Below, piece after piece: positions 53,801 through 61,153 of a stretch of DNA of 64,000 bases (positions within the stretch are counted from its first letter, which is position 1; each line of letters begins with the position of its first letter). Origin of the DNA: JAVBWO01 sp036677375 (GTDB lineage: Bacteria; Bacillota; Dehalobacteriia; UBA4068; UBA4997); assembly GCA_036677375.1 (NCBI GenBank), contig JAVBWO010000022.1, positions 1-64,000 of the forward strand, given 5' to 3'. The translations under genes and the position numbers were made by a program. The notes beneath the pieces were generated by a model. The model ran no database searches, was not told the DNA's origin, and saw nothing but the letters and a program-made list of their open reading frames with translations.

Positions 53801-55751
53801 CATCAGGATTACCGTAGACCGCGGCTTCATAGCTTTCTTTCGGCAAACCAAGTCGGCTGGCGATCTCATATTTGAGGAAAGCAATATTGATATGACGGTC
53901 TTCCTGGGCCAATGCCAAAGCTTTCGCTAAAAAGGGAAGGCAAGGGCTTGTCTGGTTGATTTTTTGCGCCAAGGCGTTTAAAAAACGCAGGCTGCTCACC
54001 TGGATCTTCAGATCCTCCCGTGGCAGAAGAGCTAAAGCAAAGCGGGTCATGATCATAAGCTCTTCTTCACTGCAAAGGGAAAGAGGCAGATAAAGCATGG
54101 AATCCAGCAGCACGAAAGCGATGAAATCGTCCTCCGGCGGCTCTTGATAATAATGTAGGAACGCTTGGAGATATTTCTCTGCTTCGGTGGGCTTACAGCG
54201 GCTTAAGACCATATCCACCACGAATTTTAAAACATATCCCATCCAGCTGCGGTATTTGACCGCCACTTTGTGGTCGGGATAAATAATTTTTTCCAGATAT
54301 TTTTTCCAAAGCCAGGCGCTGTCGATTGCCTCTGTGGTAATGGCACCGTCTGCCGGCAGTTCCTTCCTGTATTCTTCGTCATAATGCAGGATGATATCAC
54401 CGATGAGCCCTGCCGCCTGCCGTCGAATGTCTCCTTCTTTGTGCATCAAAAGGGGATAGAGAAAATCCAAGGTCATCAGCTTTTGTTTCTTACTGAGATA
54501 AGTGCAGTATTCGTTGAAGATATTCAGATAGGAACGCAGGTTCTTCCAGTTTTTTTCACTGCGGGCGGCTTCTAAGATATTTCCGAAAGAAGCGTTATTG
54601 CCCAGCTTGTGCATGAGGCGGATATTGTGCTCGATGGCCAGATGTCTCAGGGTTTCGATAGCCTCTGACGTATCTAGAAGAGACACATTTTTCGGGTGCA
54701 CAGGCTGGCGCTGAGAGGAGGAAAGGTCGGTATTGACCCCAAGGCTTTGCATAAAACGTTCAAAATCCGCCAGTTTGGTATAGACATAGGCATAGCGTTG
54801 TTCCTTAGCCGCATCCACACGATCCAGCTTACCCAAGATGACACTATAGGATTCGGCCAGAGAATAAAAGTGTACCAGATCTTCTTGGCCGTTACCCTTC
54901 TTTTTCTTGACACGAAAATCGGCGTAGATCAGGATCAAGGATTCCACCGGCAGGTTTTCCAGCTCAAGATCCCAGGTGGAATGGTTGGCGGCGATATGGC
55001 CAATATCCGGCATCTCATTTTTTTCGAACCATTGCTGGGTATAATAATAGTGCAGGTAGGGGACGCGCTTCATCTCCCATGGCTTGCAGCCGTATTTCCC
55101 GATGTCATGTCCGATAGCGGCGCCGGAAACCAAGGAAAGGTCGACGGGAATCCCAGCTTCCTTCAGTTGCCGGGCGATATGCATGGCGATATAATGTACG
55201 CCCGCGATGTGTCCCAATATATTGTATGGCGCCGCTTCCTTACTGAGCCGCATCAGTTCGTAGATATAGTTTTTTCGATAAAGAGCGATGAATTTACCAT
55301 ATTCGTCGGCCAAGAACGAATTGGCGAGATCTTCCTGGGATAAAAAAACAAAATCAAACAAAGGGTCAAATTCCAGATGCTTTCTTTCATATTGGAAAAA
55401 GGTATGAAGGGTCTGTAGATAGAAAAGAAGCCCTTGGACATAAGGCGCGCCCTGATAATCGCCAAATTGAGCGGGGAAGAGCCGATTTACCAAATGACGG
55501 TAGGCGTATACAAGCCAACCCTCGGGTGGTGTGGGAGAAAGCCGACTCATGGTTTCCGCCGCCAGCTCCAATACTTCCTTGCAAGTGAAACGGCGGCTAT
55601 CCGGAATATCGGCGAGCTTCTTTTGCCAGATCTCCTGGTGCAAAAGGGTCAAAACGCCGTTTTTGGTTAGTGCCGTTTCCTTGAGAAAAGCTGCTTTAGT
55701 CAGGTTCTCCAACATGCTGTGCTGAATTTCCTGGGCTGCGGTTTTTAACAT
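50898..55751 (-). CDS. Giant HD / NadD-like nucleotidyltransferase / phosphoribosyltransferase-like fusion
   Basis: 1617 residues. In order: helical N-terminus; an HD domain (about 175-290) with GHDIGKYG (His215-Asp216), ANHSTWD (His257) and YADFRV (Asp278); helical HEAT-like repeats (about 350-880); a NadD/CoaD-type nucleotidyltransferase (about 905-1095) with IAFFPGTFDPFTLSHKGI and ISSTRIRD; a possible acetyltransferase-like region (about 1110-1300); and a phosphoribosyltransferase-like part whose PRPP-type loop reads PILLIDDFLHKGYRLREL (near 1430). The combination suggests nucleotide or NAD-precursor salvage or sensing. Start ATG follows GGGAGGGG. First gene of the operon. Confidence 0.8.
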   Translation of the reverse strand: MLKTAAQEIQHSMLENLTKAAFLKETALTKNGVLTLLHQEIWQKKLADIPDSRRFTCKEVLELAAETMSRLSPTPPEGWLVYAYRHLVNRLFPAQFGDYQGAPYVQGLLFYLQTLHTFFQYERKHLEFDPLFDFVFLSQEDLANSFLADEYGKFIALYRKNYIYELMRLSKEAAPYNILGHIAGVHYIAMHIARQLKEAGIPVDLSLVSGAAIGHDIGKYGCKPWEMKRVPYLHYYYTQQWFEKNEMPDIGHIAANHSTWDLELENLPVESLILIYADFRVKKKKGNGQEDLVHFYSLAESYSVILGKLDRVDAAKEQRYAYVYTKLADFERFMQSLGVNTDLSSSQRQPVHPKNVSLLDTSEAIETLRHLAIEHNIRLMHKLGNNASFGNILEAARSEKNWKNLRSYLNIFNEYCTYLSKKQKLMTLDFLYPLLMHKEGDIRRQAAGLIGDIILHYDEEYRKELPADGAITTEAIDSAWLWKKYLEKIIYPDHKVAVKYRSWMGYVLKFVVDMVLSRCKPTEAEKYLQAFLHYYQEPPEDDFIAFVLLDSMLYLPLSLCSEEELMIMTRFALALLPREDLKIQVSSLRFLNALAQKINQTSPCLPFLAKALALAQEDRHINIAFLKYEIASRLGLPKESYEAAVYGNPDATAEIFLENLKIATPWIVKEVNIEILLKQLQRNPQNNALHVATHLANIIKVSERVVLRHRSGVAIISIAPLLTLDQRNEIAIELVRSLEIGQYEFSKYIPPYLGEFALYLHPKELDELIENLQRLLDEGNSKTASVTLDTLGIIIQQYHQYKTRFPEETEKYQARRQRILGMILAGFANYHQPVSQEAFFVLGKYIFGSDALSYQEKNDIFQLIHKKLLTLLYEKQEDELDFFNNAASLNHIYRFMADYTFYYKDFSIEEGKKIAFFPGTFDPFTLSHKGIVKEICNQGFEVYLALDEFSWSKKTQPRMIRRQILNMSVANEFGVYLFPDDIPVNLANPLDLRELKRLFPQKEIYIVVGTDVIVNASSYKNPPAPDSIHHFNHIIFQRHSSKDNTEITTADAIATRVFGKIVELALPIHLEDISSTRIRDNVDENRDISSFVDPAVQNFIYDNRLYLREPQYKPILQAKALASEVLQEVTADVAEVIVHAKGCKSGVMAEFQEYCKKHNPKLVLLRDHTKQGQPIGLAVLHPVSTSELYGEFQSAAIADHIRHNTSGKILLLTGIYTHTGSSIPNIDQLVLTEALAHAVQRDFTYALYHAKSHLPDAKLLATLKRQGFHPILGSRQEHPIYAVDMKCPIALVQNMETIIKAPFQTNQRVLEVMNETHKRLQQALVQLYPGNLVLSFDAGVMHNGLLKKITSINHVPENPTQERQLGKFMCVPFGKILRGIVVPNTVTKALHTEKMFDPEIKHFTITAFPGYSPLINQLKTIKSFRRPILLIDDFLHKGYRLRELDPLFKESEVKIKKIVVGIMSGKGKDLMSIQKRQADSVYYIPNMRSWFVESTLYPFIGGDMVKREDTQNENFLFSVNLILPYVYPTFIRDTTAKAIYHLSMTCLENTRDILEVLEQEYQSAFGRNLTLNRLSQVVVAPRCPDMGSAMAYDFNLPASTYVINDIERLIRLKNLIE

Positions 55752-55783
55752 CTTTTCCCCTCCCTGTATCTTTGATATCTTTT

Positions 55784-55812
55784 ATTATGGGGCTTTTTTG
55801 ATTATTTGACAA
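55784..55812 (-). promoter_or_regulatory. Promoter of the fusion-protein operon
   Basis: Minus strand TTGTCA (55812-55807), 17-base spacer, CATAAT (55789-55784). Confidence 0.6.
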
Positions 55813-56061
55813 CAAAATCAATCAGAAAATCTAAAATAATTGCTGATTCTATCTTTTATCATGTATTTGACTTCTGCTGGTATCGTCAAGAGTCAATCTG
55901 CTGAAAAAATGGTCTCAGAATGCAAAAGTGATAAAACAGCAGTGAAGGCGATGCTGATGATGGGGCACAAAGAAGAGAAAATGGCTCTATCTTACACGGA
56001 AAGTGGAAGCGCGGCAACCGTATCCGCCACTGTAATACGCCGTGTAAATGTAAATTAATAA

Positions 56062-56426
56062 GTCAAATTGGATCTGCTTGCCACGTTTGATTATTATATC
56101 AAAACTATAATAACGGCTGGCATTTTATTTTGGCGGGGCATTGGCAGGGCTCCGACGTGCTTTTGTATCTGCTATCTGAGTATATGAAGGAACATCCCGA
56201 CGTCTATGAAAGTATGGTTACCGCGTATGTTGTCGGCTATTCTGTTACAGAGGAATATCTTGCGGCAAATCCACACCTGAAGTTTGCTGTGGGAGTGGAA
56301 GATACGGGCGTGTTTATATCTTATAACGCTTAGTCGCCAACCGTTGAGGGTGACAACCCCGCCGTTTTCGAGAAGTTACTTGTCATCAACATGAAGAAGG
56401 GGCGAAACACAAACAAAATATAAATG
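56062..56426 (+). pseudogene. Decayed DUF3089-type alpha/beta hydrolase fragment
   Basis: The plus strand reads LDLLATFDYYIK, then after a one-base loss NYNNGWHFILAGHWQGSDVL, LYLLSEYMKEHPDVYESMV and AYVVGYSVTEEYLAANPHLK, then a TAG and SPTVEGDNPAVFEKLLVIN. This matches the core of DUF3089 lipase-like proteins (FILAGHSQGS; NxEGDNP; xxINP), with the nucleophile serine changed to tryptophan. Frameshift, lost nucleophile and internal stop show decay. The N-terminus is not found upstream; a 72-codon frame at 55840-56058 has no recognisable similarity. Confidence 0.75.
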
Positions 56427-56445
56427 GTATAGATGGTATAGAACG

Positions 56446-56485
56446 AAAAAGGATCTGTCCTTGGTAACAAGGGCAGATCCTTTTT
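56446..56485. terminator. Bidirectional terminator
   Basis: AAAAAGGATCTGTCCTT pairs with AAGGGCAGATCCTTTTT (one wobble); it ends the minus-strand binding-protein gene. Confidence 0.85.
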
Positions 56486-56547
56486 CATTTGAGAAAAGGG
56501 AGAAAAGGGAGATAGAAATAAAAGAAACTTAGGGAGCGTGATTTATT

Positions 56548-58200
56548 TTAGTGAGGCAAAATTGTCATATTGGCGCAGTAGAAAGGATAGCCCATAAGGT
56601 AAGCTGTTATTTTCCCTTCTTTGGAGGCGGTAGCGGCAGGCCATTGTACATAAGTGCTTTGATAAGCTACCCGCTCGGTAAGATCGGCGATCCAGGCATC
56701 GGGGCAGATCTCGTCGACTATTTTGTTTTGGAGGATGGCATATTTAGCAAAACGCTCGTCTTTATCAACGGTGGCTAAAGCATCTTCGATCTCGGCATCA
56801 AGCGCATCCGACGAAGCCCAGCAGCAATTTTCATAAGTACCGGCAGTTTTGCTGTGGAAGCTGGCTTCCAATGTAGCGCCGGCTTCATTGTATTGGGGAG
56901 CGGAGTTGATGGTGGTAACATTAGGCGTGCTTTCAGGCTTGGAGACCCGTTCCTGAATGGTGACCCAAGGAGCCTTTTGAATCTCAACCGTGATGCCGAC
57001 TTGTTTGGCCGCGGCTTGGAAGGACAAAGCAACTTTTTCCAGATCCGGGGTATCGGAATTACAGAGGAATTCAACGGGATAATCTTGGTAATTGTTGGCG
57101 TATTTGGACTTTGCAAGATATTCTTTAGCTTTTTCCAGATCATACTGATATTGAGTGGTATCCACATGGCCCGCAGTATAAGAAGAAACGGGACCAAAGC
57201 AAACTTTGGAATCGATAAAAATATTCTTTACGAACATATCATAGTCCAAAAGGCAACTCAAGGCTTTGCGGTAATTCAGATCGTCAGTAGGGGCGATGGC
57301 GTTATTGAAATAGACATTCTGCATCAGCCGGGTGGAATAGGAAGCCAGATCGACCCCTTCAATTTTATCCAAATTAGCTAAGCTTTCCGCAGTTTGCCAC
57401 ATATCGGTAATTTCCAACTCTTTATTGGCCATCATCGTGCGGATAGTGGTCGGTTCAGTGGAATAGATGATCATAAAACTTTCAGGCGCGTTTTCCTGCC
57501 AACCTTTATTCCAATCGGCAAACCGCGTGGCGGTAAAATGATCTTGCTGTACTAATTCCTGAGCCATATAAGGACCGGAACCGGCATCGTGGGTGATGAG
57601 CCATTCACGCCCATAGTCTTTAAATTCCCCATAAGAACCATCGGCAAGATTGGCCATAACTAAATCTTCATTCAAAATGTAGAGCCGGCAAAGAGAAGCT
57701 ACGAAAGGACCAAAGGAGTGATTCAAAGTAAATTTCACTGTATAATCGTCCGCTGCGGTAACGTCTTTGATGATAGTACTGTAGACATAAGCAAAGCCTT
57801 CCCCGATGGTTAAAAGCCGTTTGGTGCTGAATACAACGTCAGAAGCTTTCAATTCATCGCCGTCATGGAACTTGACACCCTTTTTCAGATGGAAGATATA
57901 TTCCGTACCAGCATCGTTGACATCCCAGCTCTCAGCCAAAAGCGGTTCGACGTTTTCACCATCGGGAAAGACCAGGCTGTCATAGAGGTTGACCAAAGCA
58001 ATAGTGGAAGAATTGTCGCATCCTGTTGCCGGATCAATCACAGGTGTGTTGGCAGCCGAGATGCGGATCATGTTTTCACCTGTGTTGGCGGTAGCAGACG
58101 TATCATCGGCGGTTCCGCTATTTGTTTGCGTGTTGCCGCAGCCGGCCAGCAAGGCCATAGACATCACTAGGATCAATAAAATCAATAAAATTTTCTTCAT
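56548..58200 (-). CDS. Family-5 (oligopeptide/nickel-type) ABC substrate-binding lipoprotein
   Basis: 550 residues. Signal peptide and lipobox LLAGC (Cys21), then the large SBP_bac_5 fold: DSLVFPDGENVEPLLAESWD, FHLKKGVKFHDGDELKASDV, FTLNHSFGPFVASL, YRKALSCLLDYDMFVKNIF. Ligands of this family are peptides, sugars or metal chelates. Start ATG 58200 follows AGGAGAG. It stands alone: no permease or ATPase genes are adjacent, so the transporter must be encoded elsewhere. Confidence 0.9.
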   Translation of the reverse strand: MKKILLILLILVMSMALLAGCGNTQTNSGTADDTSATANTGENMIRISAANTPVIDPATGCDNSSTIALVNLYDSLVFPDGENVEPLLAESWDVNDAGTEYIFHLKKGVKFHDGDELKASDVVFSTKRLLTIGEGFAYVYSTIIKDVTAADDYTVKFTLNHSFGPFVASLCRLYILNEDLVMANLADGSYGEFKDYGREWLITHDAGSGPYMAQELVQQDHFTATRFADWNKGWQENAPESFMIIYSTEPTTIRTMMANKELEITDMWQTAESLANLDKIEGVDLASYSTRLMQNVYFNNAIAPTDDLNYRKALSCLLDYDMFVKNIFIDSKVCFGPVSSYTAGHVDTTQYQYDLEKAKEYLAKSKYANNYQDYPVEFLCNSDTPDLEKVALSFQAAAKQVGITVEIQKAPWVTIQERVSKPESTPNVTTINSAPQYNEAGATLEASFHSKTAGTYENCCWASSDALDAEIEDALATVDKDERFAKYAILQNKIVDEICPDAWIADLTERVAYQSTYVQWPAATASKEGKITAYLMGYPFYCANMTILPH

Positions 58201-58245
58201 ACGATCAAATCTCTCCTCCTTAACTTTCTTAACTTTTCTCTGCAA

Positions 58246-58963
58246 AGCCTACCCAGATATTCTCTGTTTCTGCTTGCGAAAATCAAATACAAGCCATATC
58301 AATATCTGATTAGGTCATGCGGAATCTTTTACATTGTCGCAATGTACCTTTTTAAAACATTCCAAAGTCACAAACACACGTTGCCATCAGAAAATTTTCC
58401 CGAAAGCTTTTTCAAACCATCTTTCTCATGAATAGCTTGGTACAGAATCTCCCCTTGCTCTCACGTTCTTAAAGCAAGGCTGCATCTTGATATTGTAGTG
58501 TAAAATCATCCCCTTTTATTTATTTAAAAATTCCCAATCGAAAAGAATATTCTGAAATTTTGTTTATATTATATATTTTATCAAATATCGAATTGCGATC
58601 AATGTCATCTTCAAGTAAAATCACCATTTTCTTTTGTTACTTATCGACAAAAGAAACTCTATATTTTTTGCTCCATTGTGGTATAGTGTCTTTTTTATCT
58701 TTGCGGTATAGTGGTTTTCATGCTTTTATTTTTTCGCATTGGTTTCAATTATGGGATATGAAATCGTATTTCCATATAATCCATTAAGGGCCGTTTTGGC
58801 CAAAATCAATCGTAGTGCAAGGCATGTGTGGTCAACCTAAGCAAAAATGATAAAGAAAATGAACACTTAACAAAACCAAGGTTGGGTGCTCCTTCTTGTT
58901 AATGAAAGTAGTTCATCTTTATGGTAAAATAGATATTAGGCATTTATAAGTGAGGTGACATCA
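58246..58963. other. Long AT-rich intergenic region
   Basis: About 700 bases with no convincing gene, RNA or repeat. A 75-codon frame at 58560-58787 has no ribosome binding site and a composition like non-coding sequence. Confidence 0.4.
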
Positions 58964-59245
58964 TTGAAAGACAATAAAAGTTTTTCCCTTCTCATATGGG
59001 GCAGCATTGGAATTTTGATTCCCCTTCCATGTGTACTTATTATGATACTTTTTGAGCCAGAAATCGCAGAAGCGATTACGGCAGGCCTTGTGATTGGGTG
59101 GATCATCAGTGCAGTAATGGGAATAATATCGCTGGTCAAAAACAGACAATATCAAATAAAAATTGTTAAAGTCTTGAGTATCATTTCAATTTGTCCAATC
59201 TGCCTGTTTGCAATTTTAGTTATCATGCAGCACTTATATAGATAA
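58964..59245 (+). CDS. Small three-segment membrane protein, unknown
   Basis: 93 residues starting at TTG 58964, six bases after GAGGTG (a GTG at 58955 is inside the site). Three hydrophobic stretches: LLIWGSIGILIPLPCVLIMIL, AITAGLVIGWIISAVMGIIS and VLSIISICPICLFAILVIM, with a basic loop KNRQYQIK between the last two. The pattern is like short DUF4190-type proteins. Function unknown. Confidence 0.6.
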   Translation: MKDNKSFSLLIWGSIGILIPLPCVLIMILFEPEIAEAITAGLVIGWIISAVMGIISLVKNRQYQIKIVKVLSIISICPICLFAILVIMQHLYR

Positions 59246-59463
59246 TGATTAGCAAATAAATACGGGCATTCACTTAATTCCATGAAATAAGCCATGATAA
59301 AATAATTGCGGACAAATGGAAGAATCAAATAAAATAAAAACATTTTGATTGCTAATGATTATATATAGATAAAACTGCTGTTATACTTATGGTTTTTCAT
59401 TATTATTTATAAATTGTAATATTATTGTGAAAAAATGATGGGAAGTCGTTAGCTTTGATTTTG

Positions 59464-59492
59464 TTGATAAAAATTGATGTATTGTTTATAAT
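59464..59492 (+). promoter_or_regulatory. Promoter of the second M29/NicX-like gene
   Basis: TTGATA (59464-59469), 17 bases, TATAAT (59487-59492), about 110 bases before the start codon. Confidence 0.7.
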
Positions 59493-59604
59493 AGATAAAG
59501 CTGATTTGGATTATTTGTTTTGTATATATATTGTAGGGATTTCTGTGAGAGCTATAATAATATTATGAGGAAAACTCAATGAAAAATTATAAGGAGGCTT
59601 TCTA

Positions 59605-60651
59605 ATGTACGAGTATGAATTAGTAGGGGCTTGTGTCAAACTGCTGAGAGACCTTTTCCGTGTACAACCCGGTGAAACCGTTGCCTTGACCGTTGACACT
59701 GAATGCACCATGGATGTTGTGGACGCTACTGCCCAAGCCGCTGTGATTTTAGGTGCCAAACCTTTGGTAATGAAAATGGCTGCGGCGGAAGGCTGCGGTA
59801 AAGCGGCAGACGACAGCTTGCCCAGCGCTTCTTTGATTGGGGCTTTGTGTGCCACCGATGTTTGGATTGAATTTAACAATCAATGGATTTTCTATTCCAA
59901 GACCTATGACACCGTTGTGGAAACCAATAAAAAACTGAGATACATGAATTTAGTGGGCGCCAATCCAGATCTGATCATGCGCAATATCGGCAAGGTCGAT
60001 GTTCCTACCTTGACCGAGTTCCATCATAAAGTGGAAGAAGTATCCAAGAACGCCAAGCATATTAGAGTTACCACTCCTGCCGGCGGCAATATCGAGTTTG
60101 ACAATTGCCCCGGTCGTGAATTTGTTACTGCCGATGGTATCGTTAATCCCGGTGAAGTAAAAATGATGCCCGGTCAAGTCAGCTGGGCTCCCGAATTCGA
60201 GACCATCAACGGTACCATCGTGGTTGACGGCACCCAAACGCCTCCTCTGGGCAAAGTCTCCGAACCGATCAAATATACCGTTGAAAAAGGCAAGATCGTG
60301 AAAGTAGAAGGTGGCACCGACGCCAAAGCGATGGCCGATTGGCTCGCCAGCTTCAAAGATCCCGGCATGTATACCGTTGCTCACCTGGCTTATGGCATTG
60401 GACCAGGCGCGAAATTATCCGGTGACATCGTGGAAGACGAACGGGTATGGGGCGCTGTGGAATGGGGCTTCGGTAATGTCGGCGCCATTCTTACCTCCGA
60501 TATCCCCGGTGGTATTCCCGCGGCTTCCCATACCGACGGAATCTGCCTGAATGCTACCGTATGGCTGGATGGCAAACTGTTCTTGGAAAACGGCGTTGTG
60601 GTTGGGCCTACTCAGGAAATTATTGATTTGGCCAGAAAATTAGGCAAATAA
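59605..60651 (+). CDS. M29 aminopeptidase / NicX-like metalloenzyme, second copy
   Basis: 348 residues, the same length as the protein at 10565 and alignable along its whole length (TDVWIEFNNQWIFYS against TDVWIEMNDQWLLYS; WAPEFETINGTIVVDGT; DERVWGAVEWGFGN; SHTDGICL). Candidate ligands Glu, His (AHLAYG), Glu and His-x-Asp are all kept. Unlike the first copy it is monocistronic, with a strong promoter, AAGGAGG and its own terminator, so it is probably well expressed. Same uncertainty about peptidase or NicX-like activity. Confidence 0.8.
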   Translation: MYEYELVGACVKLLRDLFRVQPGETVALTVDTECTMDVVDATAQAAVILGAKPLVMKMAAAEGCGKAADDSLPSASLIGALCATDVWIEFNNQWIFYSKTYDTVVETNKKLRYMNLVGANPDLIMRNIGKVDVPTLTEFHHKVEEVSKNAKHIRVTTPAGGNIEFDNCPGREFVTADGIVNPGEVKMMPGQVSWAPEFETINGTIVVDGTQTPPLGKVSEPIKYTVEKGKIVKVEGGTDAKAMADWLASFKDPGMYTVAHLAYGIGPGAKLSGDIVEDERVWGAVEWGFGNVGAILTSDIPGGIPAASHTDGICLNATVWLDGKLFLENGVVVGPTQEIIDLARKLGK

Positions 60652-60663
60652 ATATATTGTTTC

Positions 60664-60699
60664 AAGCCGGCTTCCTATCTTTAGGAGGTCGGCTTTTTC
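60664..60699 (+). terminator. Terminator of the second M29/NicX-like gene
   Basis: AAGCCGGCTTCCTA pairs with TAGGAGGTCGGCTT (one mismatch), then T5. Confidence 0.85.
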
Positions 60700-61153
60700 A
60701 TATGGTTATGTGTCTTTGGTAGATAAAAGTTGAGAGATAGATTATTTTTTAAGAATTGGGTAGGGCAGAAAAAACTGTAAAAAAGCTAAGATACCAAAAG
60801 ACCGGATCATATCATGATCAAGGCAGGAAGAAAAAATGGGCAGGAATGAGATGCCAGAGTGCGCCGATAAAAAGAGTGGCATAGTAGAATTGCAAATAAA
60901 GTAGGATAAAAAAGATTGGATGGGAAAAGACCGGACCGGGGCTAAAGCATTAATAAAAGGAAAAAGGAAAAACCTAATAAAAACGGTGAAAAAAATAAAA
61001 AAATATTTTGTAGATGGTTACAGGGCAGGCCTTTTTTGATTTTTGTCAGGAAATACTAGGCAGAAAACATCCGATATGGTATAATAAAATTTAGTTTATT
61101 AGCAATATATTTGATTGAAGTAAGTCATCATTCAGGAAACGGGAGGAATGGTT
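60700..61153 (+). other. glmS leader region
   Basis: About 450 purine-rich bases. An extended -10 (TGGTATAAT, ending 61085) lies about 70 bases before glmS. I looked for the glmS ribozyme core and did not find it. Confidence 0.5.

Noticed and set aside
55840..56058. 72-codon frame as upstream part of the DUF3089 gene
   Set aside because: I could not match it to that family or any other; not listed as a gene.
60700..61153. glmS ribozyme upstream of glmS
   Set aside because: The region was scanned for the conserved catalytic core and pseudoknot sequence; only purine-rich sequence and an ordinary extended -10 were seen.
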